Of a stretch of 64,000 nt of DNA, positions 1 through 7,051 are shown in pieces (the first letter of the stretch is position 1; each line of letters begins with the position of its first letter). The position numbers and the translations under genes are program-made. Origin of the DNA: Acidobacteriota bacterium (GTDB taxonomy: Bacteria > Acidobacteriota > Terriglobia > Bryobacterales > Bryobacteraceae); assembly GCA_016213775.1 (NCBI GenBank), contig JACQZR010000130.1, forward strand, positions 1-64,000. Direction: 5' to 3'. The notes under the pieces were generated by a model. It ran no database searches. It saw only the letters and a program-made list of their open reading frames with translations, and was not told the origin of the DNA.

Positions 1-218
1 AGGTCCGCGATCCGGAACCGGGAACGTCCGTTCCCTAGGGCGACCACAGGGTCGGGCGTCATCAGGCTGGTGAAGGAGGCTGAGATTGAACGCAGACAGC
101 CACTTGTGTCCTGGTAACGGATCACATCCAGATTGCGGATCTTGTGCCAGTTCACTACTTCGAACTCCTGGCCAAGTTCCGGATGGAAGGGATGGGTGAT
201 GTGGAAACGTTGTGAAAC
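1..218 (-). pseudogene. DUF5372-like small protein, fragment at window edge
   Basis: On the minus strand one frame reads VSQRFHITHPFHPELGQEF, followed by a short beta-rich stretch with CLRSISASFTSL, and stays open to the window edge. The HPFHP signature followed by a G-x-x-F step and an LRS turn is what I remember of the small DUF5372 family, often found beside recombinase or transposase genes. No ATG, GTG or TTG lies in this frame between the upstream in-frame TGA (near 290) and the motif. An ATG at about 230 is in a neighbouring frame, which suggests a frameshift at the 5' end. The 3' end is outside the window. It is probably debris of a mobile region; the family call is from memory. Confidence 0.4.
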
Positions 219-254
219 AACCGCACCATCGGGTGTAGTTGCTCGGTTAGACTT

Positions 255-971
255 ATGCAGACCACACTGCTTCTCCTCTTCGCGATTGGGACGCTCTCAG
301 CCCAGCCGGACCGCTTCGGTCTCCCTGCCTGCGACGCTCCCGGGCAACACCTCGCCATCCGCTCCGCCTTCATCCTCTGCCACGACAGCAATCGCAAGGT
401 CGCCGCGTGGACAGCCTACGAACTCACTCCCGAGAACCTCAACACTCCCGCAGCCCCACGCCGGCACTTCCGCCGTGACCCTGAACTCGCCGCATCCGCC
501 TCCGACGCTGACTATCGCCACTCGGGTTTCCACCGTAGCCACTTGGTCCCCGCCCGTGACATGGCCTCCTCGCCCGACGCCCTCCGCGAATCCTACTTCC
601 TGTCCAACGCCGTCCCTCAGCTCCCCGAACTCAACCTCTCCGCCTGGCGCCGAATCGAAAACGACATCCGGAAACTCGCCGCCCATAGCGACTCCCTCTA
701 CATTCTCACCGGCACTCTCTTCGATTGCGACACCATCCAGCGCATCGGTCCCAACCAAGTCGCCGTTCCCTGCGCCATCTTTAAAATCGCAATCGCCCTC
801 AGCGGCGAGACCAAATCAGCCTACGCAGTCATCCTCCCCAACCATCCCGCCGCCGCTCGACAAACCGTCTCCATCCGTGAAGTCGAAACCCGCGCCGGCC
901 TGGACTTTCTCTCCTCTCTCCCCGCCACTGAACAGGACATTCTCGAATCCATCGTCATACCCCTGCACTAG
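255..971 (+). CDS. Secreted DNA/RNA non-specific endonuclease (NUC1/EndA-like)
   Basis: This 238-residue protein has an N-terminal signal sequence (about residues 1-17, ending LSAQ) and a beta-beta-alpha-metal nuclease core. The key segment is FHRSHLVPARDM, then a block ending YFLSNAVPQLPELN and W-x-x-I-E. In the family the core motif is DRGHLAPA with the His as general base, and the downstream Asn binds the metal. Here the DRGH is changed to HRSH, but His and Asn remain, so activity is plausible. It would degrade nucleic acid in the periplasm or outside the cell. It ends 66 bases before the FHA/motor operon, which appears to have its own promoter, so a functional link is uncertain. Confidence 0.82.
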   Translation: MQTTLLLLFAIGTLSAQPDRFGLPACDAPGQHLAIRSAFILCHDSNRKVAAWTAYELTPENLNTPAAPRRHFRRDPELAASASDADYRHSGFHRSHLVPARDMASSPDALRESYFLSNAVPQLPELNLSAWRRIENDIRKLAAHSDSLYILTGTLFDCDTIQRIGPNQVAVPCAIFKIAIALSGETKSAYAVILPNHPAAARQTVSIREVETRAGLDFLSSLPATEQDILESIVIPLH

Positions 972-973
972 GG

Positions 974-1002
974 TTGACTCGATCACTCGCCCTCCCTAAA
1001 CT
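974..1002 (+). promoter_or_regulatory. Candidate sigma70 promoter of the FHA/motor operon
   Basis: TTGACT at 974-979 and TAAACT at 997-1002 are separated by exactly 17 bases, 36 bases before the ATG at 1038. It begins just after the nuclease stop codon, so the operon would be transcribed independently. No experimental support. Confidence 0.45.
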
Positions 1003-1037
1003 GGAATCTCTAACCAACTGGGAACCTGGAGCAACGT

Positions 1038-1442
1038 ATGGGGCCGAAGAACCGTTTCACTATCGGACGCGACCGCACTTGCGACATCCCCATCGCCGAT
1101 GATTCCGTCAGCCGTCTGCACGCCGAACTAACCCTGCTCGATGGCGGCAAGTACTTCCTCACCGACTGCCATTCGAGCAATTCCACCTACCTCATCCGTG
1201 ATGGATCCACGAAGAAGATCACTCAGGAACTGGTGGCAGCGGGCGACCGCGTACAATTCGGCGACATCGTGTTGGGCATGTCCGACATCCTGGATGCCAT
1301 CCGGCCTCGATTAGTGGCCGCACCGCAAAACGCCTCGGCCCCCGTCCGCACAGGCCCCTTGCCTGATAGCGTTAAGCTGGTGCGATGCGAATGCGGAACC
1401 ATCCTCCCGCATGGAAAACGTTGTCCATCCTGCGGGGCTTAA
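1038..1442 (+). CDS. FHA domain protein with C-terminal zinc ribbon
   Basis: This 134-residue cytosolic protein opens directly with a forkhead-associated domain, a phosphothreonine-binding module. The signature is FTIGRDRTCDIP (GR at 10-11) with SRLHAE (S25, R26, H28) and a later SSNSTYL loop. The C-terminus holds four cysteines (117, 119, 129, 132) in a CxC...CPSCG pattern, a probable zinc ribbon. It stands first in the operon, 3 bases before the MotA-like gene, and probably links a phosphorylated partner, likely a substrate of the kinase at 7052, to the membrane channel. No signal or membrane segment is seen. Confidence 0.85.
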   Translation: MGPKNRFTIGRDRTCDIPIADDSVSRLHAELTLLDGGKYFLTDCHSSNSTYLIRDGSTKKITQELVAAGDRVQFGDIVLGMSDILDAIRPRLVAAPQNASAPVRTGPLPDSVKLVRCECGTILPHGKRCPSCGA

Positions 1443-1445
1443 GAA

Positions 1446-2225
1446 ATGAGTGATCGAACCAACTCTCCGAGTTTCTGGGATCTGCCCGACCGCTGGCAGG
1501 TGATGGCGCTCTCCTCCATCCTCGCCGTCGTCGTCATCGCCCTCCTCAGCGCCACACTGGGGGGCCGTTCCGCGCGGCTGATTCTCGACAAAGGCTCCGA
1601 CCATTTTCAGTACCCCTTCACCATCCAGAACCTGATGCACGTCTTCTTCTTCGTCGGCCTCGGCGAACTCTTCGTCCGCTGGCGCGTCGGCGTGCGCGAA
1701 AAAGCTTTCCTCCGACGCGGCTACCTTCCTGAAGACGACGCCACTGTCCTCCAGGCCCGCGACCTCGGTCCTATCCGTAAGCGCGTCATGAGCGCCTTCG
1801 ATGAGGAACACGGCTTCCTGCCCAGCCTCATCGACATCAGCGTTCTCCAGTTCCAATCCTCACGTTCCGTCGACCAGACGGTCGCTGTGATGAACGCCAG
1901 CCTCGAACTCCTTGCCCACCGCGTTGATCTCCGCTACAACACAGTCCGTTTCATCGCCTGGCTTGTCCCCACTCTCGGCTTCATCGGCACCGTGTTCGCA
2001 CTCGGAGCCTCGCTCTACGATGCCGGCCGCCAGCAAACCCTCGATGTCCAGAAGACCGCCATGACCCTCGGCGTCGGTTTCGATTGCACCATGGTCGCCC
2101 TCGTCCAAAGCGCGATTCTAGTCTTCATCCTTCACCTCACCCAGGAGACCGAGGAACTGGCCGTCAACCAGGTAGGCAACTACACTCTGCGCAATCTCAT
2201 CAACCGCCTCTACGAAGGCAAGTAG
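1446..2225 (+). CDS. MotA/TolQ/ExbB-like proton channel subunit
   Basis: A 259-residue membrane protein with four likely helices at about 18-39, 58-78, 166-190 and 203-231, and a cytosolic loop of about 85 residues between helices 2 and 3. This is the MotA/TolQ/ExbB/ZorA layout. The third and fourth helices hold the family-like stretches WLVPTLGFIGTVFALG and TLGVGFDCTMVALVQSAILV. In known members five such subunits surround two B subunits and use ion flow to drive rotation or force. The partner gene starts 2 bases downstream. It lacks the long cytosolic tail of ZorA. The role is inferred from family and context. Confidence 0.82.
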   Translation: MSDRTNSPSFWDLPDRWQVMALSSILAVVVIALLSATLGGRSARLILDKGSDHFQYPFTIQNLMHVFFFVGLGELFVRWRVGVREKAFLRRGYLPEDDATVLQARDLGPIRKRVMSAFDEEHGFLPSLIDISVLQFQSSRSVDQTVAVMNASLELLAHRVDLRYNTVRFIAWLVPTLGFIGTVFALGASLYDAGRQQTLDVQKTAMTLGVGFDCTMVALVQSAILVFILHLTQETEELAVNQVGNYTLRNLINRLYEGK

Positions 2226-2227
2226 GC

Positions 2228-3091
2228 ATGAAGCCCCGCAACAAAGAAGTCAACATATTCAACATGTCCCTGCTGGACATCCTCTGCGGGGCTCTCGGCG
2301 CGTTCTGCTTCATGATGCTCGTGCTCTTTCAGTACTGGAAGCCCGAAGGCCCGGAGACCACCAAAGTCAAAGTGGATACCGCGCAGATGGAACAGAAGAT
2401 TCAGGACCTGCTCAAGCAGATGAAAAACATGTCCAATCTGCCGCCGGAAGCGGCCGCGCGCATGAAACAGTTGGAAGAGGACTTCGCTCGCCTCCAACAG
2501 ATGACCAACCAGTTGAAAGCCCAACTACAGCAGGCGCAGGCGCAGACGCAGGCTTACAAACGCCAGGCCGACCAGGCCCGTGCCGAACTCGACGACTCAA
2601 AGAAGGAACTCCAGAAATTCAAAAACCGCAATCCTGTCACCGTCGTTCTCACCACCACCAGCGCCGCCCACGATGTCGATCTCTACGTACAGGATTCCAA
2701 AATGGACAAGCCGGACGTCGCCAAGGTGCAAGGCGTCAAATGGAACGGCGACGTTTTCTACAATGCGGTGCGCGGCCCCGCCTCCGATGTATGGATGATG
2801 CGCGATGCCCCCGCGGGCGAGTACAAGGTTTACTACAAATTCCTCGAAAAAGGAGGCAATCCAGGTCCCGCCCGCGTGGAGGGCTACTACCTCCACAACA
2901 GCAGCATCGTCCGCATGCCGGCCATTGAGATAGCCAACGACCATCAGGTGGCGAGCGTTGGTTCCATCATGGTCAAACCGGACATGTCGAGCGGCTTCAA
3001 GCCCACGCCCGAATACGCAGAAGCCTACCAGAGAATGATCGAACAGCTCGGGCGGCGCAATCAGGGCCCCGCCCCGCAGAAAAAGCAGTAG
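2228..3091 (+). CDS. MotB/ExbD/ZorB-like partner with coiled coil and C-terminal beta domain
   Basis: The ATG at 2228, two bases after the MotA-like stop, gives 287 residues; an upstream in-frame start would overlap the channel gene by over 140 bases. Residues 14-36 form one membrane helix, SLLDILCGALGAF onward, with Asp17 at its start, the position expected for the ion-carrying Asp of MotB/ExbD. A coiled coil follows (about 50-133, rich in Q, K and E), then a beta-rich domain (about 137-260) with DVDLYVQDS and GEYKVYYKF, which resembles the DUF2135 (YfaP-type) sandwich. No OmpA-like peptidoglycan-binding motif is visible, so the outer domain differs from MotB and ZorB. Confidence 0.72.
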   Translation: MKPRNKEVNIFNMSLLDILCGALGAFCFMMLVLFQYWKPEGPETTKVKVDTAQMEQKIQDLLKQMKNMSNLPPEAAARMKQLEEDFARLQQMTNQLKAQLQQAQAQTQAYKRQADQARAELDDSKKELQKFKNRNPVTVVLTTTSAAHDVDLYVQDSKMDKPDVAKVQGVKWNGDVFYNAVRGPASDVWMMRDAPAGEYKVYYKFLEKGGNPGPARVEGYYLHNSSIVRMPAIEIANDHQVASVGSIMVKPDMSSGFKPTPEYAEAYQRMIEQLGRRNQGPAPQKKQ

Positions 3092-3173
3092 CACCGTGAC
3101 AAACCAGTAAGGGGCGTGAAAGGAGGTACCCGTTCAGGCCATAATCGTGTGTGACAGGAGGCATCATCAAATC

Positions 3174-3743
3174 ATGGTTCGTTGCGCGGAAGGTCATTTT
3201 TACGATCCCGGAAAGCACTCTTCGTGCCCGTGGTGCGCAAAACCGTTGGACGTCGGCGGATCGGCCGCCGAGTCGAGCGAGTCAAAAACGCGGCCGGTTC
3301 AACAACCCCCGGCCGTAGCGGAAGCGCCAACTCCACCGGCGTCGCCCGCCACCCCCGCCGCCGCTCCCGGCGCCACCAAACGCGTGGCGCCCAAGGAATT
3401 GGGCATCGATCCCGTCGTCGGCTGGCTTGTCTGCATCGACGGCAAAGACAAAGGCCGGGATTTTCGCATTCATACCGAGCGTAACTTCCTTGGACGCTCC
3501 GCCAATCAGGATATCTGCATCACCGGCGACGATACGATTTCCCGCGAAAAACACGCCATCCTTTCCTTCGATCCGAAAAAGAACGAGTTCTGGATTCAGC
3601 CCGGAGAATCGAGCGGCCTGCTGTATATCAACGGTGATGCCGTCTACGTGCCCGCCAGGCTCAAGGATCGCGATACCATCGAAGTCGGCCAGACCAGGCT
3701 CGCGTTCCTGTCCTTCGTCAACGAGAATTTCCAGTGGCAATAG
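3174..3743 (+). CDS. Zinc-ribbon FHA domain protein
   Basis: The ATG at 3174 is preceded by AGGAGG (3156-3161) and gives 189 residues. An earlier GTG at 3147 adds nine residues but has worse context. The N-terminus is a small metal-binding motif (C4, C18, C21 with His8 nearby), followed by an Ala/Pro linker (about 30-75). The C-terminal FHA domain has NFLGRSANQDICI (GR at 107-108) and SREKHA (S123, R124, H127). It should bind phosphothreonine peptides in the cytosol. An 82-base gap to the MotB-like gene contains a second perfect AAAGGAGGT (3118-3126) with no start codon at a suitable distance. Confidence 0.85.
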   Translation: MVRCAEGHFYDPGKHSSCPWCAKPLDVGGSAAESSESKTRPVQQPPAVAEAPTPPASPATPAAAPGATKRVAPKELGIDPVVGWLVCIDGKDKGRDFRIHTERNFLGRSANQDICITGDDTISREKHAILSFDPKKNEFWIQPGESSGLLYINGDAVYVPARLKDRDTIEVGQTRLAFLSFVNENFQWQ

Positions 3744-3756
3744 TCGCCATCGCCGC

Positions 3757-4929
3757 ATGATACTCATTCCCGGCAACGCACAAAACATCGGTTCGCGGCA
3801 GCAGCAGCAGGACGCATTCGGCTTCTCCGATTTGAGCGACGCTGTCTTCCGCAAACACGGCGGAGTGCTTGCAGTGGTTGCCGACGGGATGGGCGGTATG
3901 GCCCACGGCGACGCCGCATCCCGCGAGGCCCTCCAGGCCTTCCTCCAATCGTACGCCCGCAAAACCGAAGCCGAACCCGTCCAGGAAGCCCTCCGCCGCA
4001 GCCTCTCCGAATCCAATTCCGCCGTCTTTCAGGAAGCGCTTGGCCTCGGCGCGGCCGAGGAGATGGGCACTACACTCGTCGCCGTTGCCATAAAAGAAGA
4101 TCAGATGCACTGGATTTCCGCCGGAGACTCAGGCATTTTCGTTCTTCGCGACGGCGAACTCACCGCCGTCAACGCGCCCCACATCTATGGCGCCGAACTC
4201 GACGAGCAGCTCGCGCAAGGCAACATCACGCCCGAACAGGCAGCCGCCCATCCCGAACGCGAAGCCCTCACCTCCTTCCTCGGTCTGGAGCGCGTGTCCA
4301 TCGTGGATCGCAGTGTTCGTCCATTTCGCATCCGTGAAGGCGACACCATCATCCTCGCCAGCGACGGCCTCTTCAAAACGCTCACCACTGAAGAGATAGT
4401 CTCCTCCGCCGACGCTGATCCGCAGACCATGTGCGAGGCGCTGCTCAAACGCACGCTCGACGCCAAACGCCCCTACCAGGACAACGTCACCATCGTCGCC
4501 ATCCATGCAGCCAAGGACCGGCCTTCGGTGGTAACGCCGCCTACGCCCGCCACCGTCCGGAACTCCGGCGCCCATGCCGTCTCTGATACGCAACCACTTC
4601 CCAGAGGCCGCCGGCGCAGTTGGCTTGCCGCGGTAATGATGGTGATTGCGCTTTGCGTGGTTGCCGGATACATCTTCTTTATGTTCTTTCGTGGTGGCGC
4701 AAACCCGGACCCCGCCGTCAAATCCGCGCCGGTTAAGAACCTCACGCCGGCGCGCGACGGCGATGCGTTCGAACCCGCCGCGATTCCTCCCGTCGACCGT
4801 CTCCCTGGCGCACAACCCCAGAATCCGCCCGAAACACCGCGGCAGGAGAGCCAGCCCGTCGAAGGAAAACCGGCCGAGCCAAAGAAGGGCGACGGCGCAA
4901 ACAAGCCAGCACCGGAGGGACAATGTTGA
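3757..4929 (+). CDS. Membrane-anchored PP2C-type Ser/Thr phosphatase
   Basis: The ATG at 3757, 13 bases after the FHA gene, gives 390 residues. The PP2C core (about 1-252) has the metal-binding signatures QQDAFGFSD (D19), VVADGMGG (D43), ISAGDSG, ILASDGLF (D203) and QDNVTIV (D242). It would remove phosphate from Ser/Thr proteins in the cytosol. A positively charged patch (RGRRR, 283-287) leads into one membrane helix (about 289-311), and the Pro/Lys-rich tail (312-390) should be periplasmic. The last seven bases overlap the protease gene, so translation is probably coupled. It may oppose the kinase at 7052 on FHA ligands in this operon. Confidence 0.87.
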   Translation: MILIPGNAQNIGSRQQQQDAFGFSDLSDAVFRKHGGVLAVVADGMGGMAHGDAASREALQAFLQSYARKTEAEPVQEALRRSLSESNSAVFQEALGLGAAEEMGTTLVAVAIKEDQMHWISAGDSGIFVLRDGELTAVNAPHIYGAELDEQLAQGNITPEQAAAHPEREALTSFLGLERVSIVDRSVRPFRIREGDTIILASDGLFKTLTTEEIVSSADADPQTMCEALLKRTLDAKRPYQDNVTIVAIHAAKDRPSVVTPPTPATVRNSGAHAVSDTQPLPRGRRRSWLAAVMMVIALCVVAGYIFFMFFRGGANPDPAVKSAPVKNLTPARDGDAFEPAAIPPVDRLPGAQPQNPPETPRQESQPVEGKPAEPKKGDGANKPAPEGQC

Positions 4930-6281
4930 CCCCGCTGCTTGTCCTGGTGCTTGCCGCTTCCCTTCCCGCAGCCGAACCCGACGTCTCCGCCATGAAGCGC
5001 GGCGTCGTCAAGATCGTTGTTCGCGCTCAAGTGCGCGATTCGGCCGGCCAGACCGGCGCCATGCGCTCCCAAGGCTCCGGCTACCTGGTGGGCGGACAAT
5101 ACGTTGTCACCAACAATCATGTCTGCTGCCGCGTGGAACGGGAAGGTCTCACCATCCTTGGTGTCGAACTCATGATTCATACTTCCCTTCAGGAAAAGTC
5201 CCCCGCCAGGGCAATCTGGAACAGCGCGCGCAAAGACCTCGCGGTGCTGCAACTGGAGCGCCCATTCCCCAACAAGCCCAGCGCCGTTTTCGCCAAAAGC
5301 GACGCGGTCAAAGACGGTATCCGCGTCTGGGCCGTGGGCTTCCCGGGCGCCGCCGAATCGCAGATCCACGCCACGGAGGAAAGCGACTTCGTCTCCACCG
5401 CCACAGCCGGCATAATCGGCAAATTTGTTCAGCAGGTCCTCGAAGAGAATGGACCCGTGGTCGATACCATCAGCCACTCCGCCGCCACCAACGCGGGCAA
5501 TTCCGGCGGCCCTCTCTTCAACTTCTGCGGACAGGTAGTGGCTACTAATTTCGCCAAGGCCCTCGCCACCATCCGCCAGCGCGTAGTCGTCAAGGACCCT
5601 GCTACAGGCCAGCCCGTCGAGCGAGTGATGCAACAGCGCGTCGTCGCCGCCGATGGCATCAACTGGTCGCTGCGTAACAGCGAGCTCCTTCCGGAACTCG
5701 ACAAACTCCGCGTCAAATACGAGGTCGCTCCCGAAGGCTGCCAGGAAATCGACAAGGACACAAAGTCGGAGATCAGCAGCGTCAGCGGACGCATGTCCAC
5801 CTTGATGATCACCCAGGTTGGATCCATCGCGATGGCCCTCGCCGCCATCGGACTTGCCATGAACAAGCGCGTACGCCAATCGGTCACCCGCCGTTTGTCC
5901 ACTCGCAAAAGCGAAGCGGGCCACGCCTCTTCGAGCGACCGCTTCGCTGCCGTACGCGCCCGCCCCACACTTCGTGGCGTCACCGGGTTCTACGCCGGCA
6001 CCTCTATCGCTTTTGAGGATCAGCCCTGGATTCTCGGCCGCGACCGCAACGTCGCCAATCTCGTCTTTCCAGCCGATCAACCCGGCATTTCCAAGCGCCA
6101 CTGCACACTCACATTCGTTCCCGGCTCCGGCGAAGTGAAACTGGAGGACACCTGGTCCACTCACGGAACGTTCCTCATGAACGGCACGAAACTGGAGCCG
6201 GGGAAACCATACACACTACGGCCAGGAGACCGGTTCTACCTCGCCGAGCGCAGCAACGTATTTGAGATCGGGGGGCAGTAG
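4923..6281 (+). CDS. Periplasmic trypsin-like serine protease fused across the membrane to an FHA domain
   Basis: A 452-residue protein with a signal sequence (1-17), a trypsin/DegP-like protease domain and a cytosolic FHA domain. The catalytic triad can be read as H66 (VVTNNHVCC), D105 (ARKDLAVLQL) and S194 (NAGNSGGPLF). No PDZ domain follows. One membrane helix (about 292-313) is trailed by positive residues (KRVRQSVTRR). The C-terminal FHA (367-449) has ILGRDRNVANLVF, SKRHC and STHGTFLMNG. The layout puts the protease outside and the phosphopeptide reader inside, so it could transmit a phosphorylation state to periplasmic proteolysis, or the reverse. Overlap with the phosphatase gene suggests co-regulation. 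Confidence 0.85.
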   Translation: MLTPLLVLVLAASLPAAEPDVSAMKRGVVKIVVRAQVRDSAGQTGAMRSQGSGYLVGGQYVVTNNHVCCRVEREGLTILGVELMIHTSLQEKSPARAIWNSARKDLAVLQLERPFPNKPSAVFAKSDAVKDGIRVWAVGFPGAAESQIHATEESDFVSTATAGIIGKFVQQVLEENGPVVDTISHSAATNAGNSGGPLFNFCGQVVATNFAKALATIRQRVVVKDPATGQPVERVMQQRVVAADGINWSLRNSELLPELDKLRVKYEVAPEGCQEIDKDTKSEISSVSGRMSTLMITQVGSIAMALAAIGLAMNKRVRQSVTRRLSTRKSEAGHASSSDRFAAVRARPTLRGVTGFYAGTSIAFEDQPWILGRDRNVANLVFPADQPGISKRHCTLTFVPGSGEVKLEDTWSTHGTFLMNGTKLEPGKPYTLRPGDRFYLAERSNVFEIGGQ

Positions 6282-6284
6282 GGC

Positions 6285-7016
6285 GTGCGATTTCTCACTC
6301 ATACTCTCACGCTGGGCGGCGGCAGGCAATACAACGAAGATGCCGTGCAATACTGCAGCACCGGCACGGTAGGCTGCTGGGCCCTCGCTGACGGGCTGGG
6401 TGGTCACGGCGGCGGTGACATTGCCTCCCGCCTGGCCACCGACGCCGTTATGCAGGCCTTCCAGGCCCACGCCGAATGCACCGCAGAAGCGCTCATGACG
6501 TATGTAGAACTGGCACGCGCCGCCGTGCTCCGCAAGCAGGAAGAGGACGTCTCTCTCTCCGCCATGCGCACTACTCTCGTCATCCTCATTGCCGGCGAGC
6601 AGCAGGCTCTCTGGGCTCACATCGGCGATTCGCGCCTCTACTACTTCCGCCAGGGTACCCTCCTGCTCCGCACTCTCGACCATAGCGTCCCGCAGGCCAT
6701 GGTGGAGGCCGGGCAGATCACGCCCGCGCAAATCCGTTTTCATGAGGATCGCAACCGCCTGCTGCGTAGTATCGGTGGCCGCGATGAAATCCGTGCGACC
6801 ATCGAAAGCAAACCACACAACATCGCACCGGGAGATGCGTTCCTCCTCGCCAGCGATGGATTCTGGGAGTTCGTAACGGAAACCGCGATGGAACTGGATT
6901 TGGCCAAGTCGTCCAATCCCGGCGAATGGATCAAACATATGGAACGGCGCATCCGGCTCGTCGCGCCACCCGACCAGGACAATCTCTCTGCCATTGCCGT
7001 TATCGTGACTGTATGA
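6285..7016 (+). CDS. Soluble PP2C-type Ser/Thr phosphatase
   Basis: Starts with GTG at 6285, three bases after the protease-FHA stop; 243 residues, the usual size for a minimal PP2C catalytic domain. Motifs in order: RQYNEDAV, LADGLGGHGGG, a short TTLVIL segment, HIGDSRLYYF, LLASDGFWE and PDQDNLSAIAV, which contain the expected metal-binding aspartates. It has no membrane segment, unlike the phosphatase at 3757, so the operon encodes one tethered and one free phosphatase. It is related to PppA/Stp enzymes paired with Ser/Thr kinases. The likely substrates are the kinase at 7052 and FHA-bound partners. Confidence 0.88.
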   Translation: MRFLTHTLTLGGGRQYNEDAVQYCSTGTVGCWALADGLGGHGGGDIASRLATDAVMQAFQAHAECTAEALMTYVELARAAVLRKQEEDVSLSAMRTTLVILIAGEQQALWAHIGDSRLYYFRQGTLLLRTLDHSVPQAMVEAGQITPAQIRFHEDRNRLLRSIGGRDEIRATIESKPHNIAPGDAFLLASDGFWEFVTETAMELDLAKSSNPGEWIKHMERRIRLVAPPDQDNLSAIAVIVTV

Positions 7017-7051
7017 AAGGATTCAAGTAGAGACGGCATCTTGAGGTCAAC

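Noticed and set aside
255-971. Nuclease as an effector of the motor operon
   Set aside because: It has an export signal and a separate promoter-like site starts the operon after it, so a link is not supported.
1446-3091. Zorya-type defence motor (ZorA/ZorB)
   Set aside because: The MotA-like gene lacks the long cytosolic tail of ZorA, the B subunit lacks the OmpA-like domain of ZorB, and no ZorC, ZorD or ZorE gene follows. The fold class is shared, but not the system.
4473-6164. Long minus-strand open frame opposite the phosphatase and protease genes
   Set aside because: High GC makes long antisense frames; the plus-strand frame carries the catalytic motifs.
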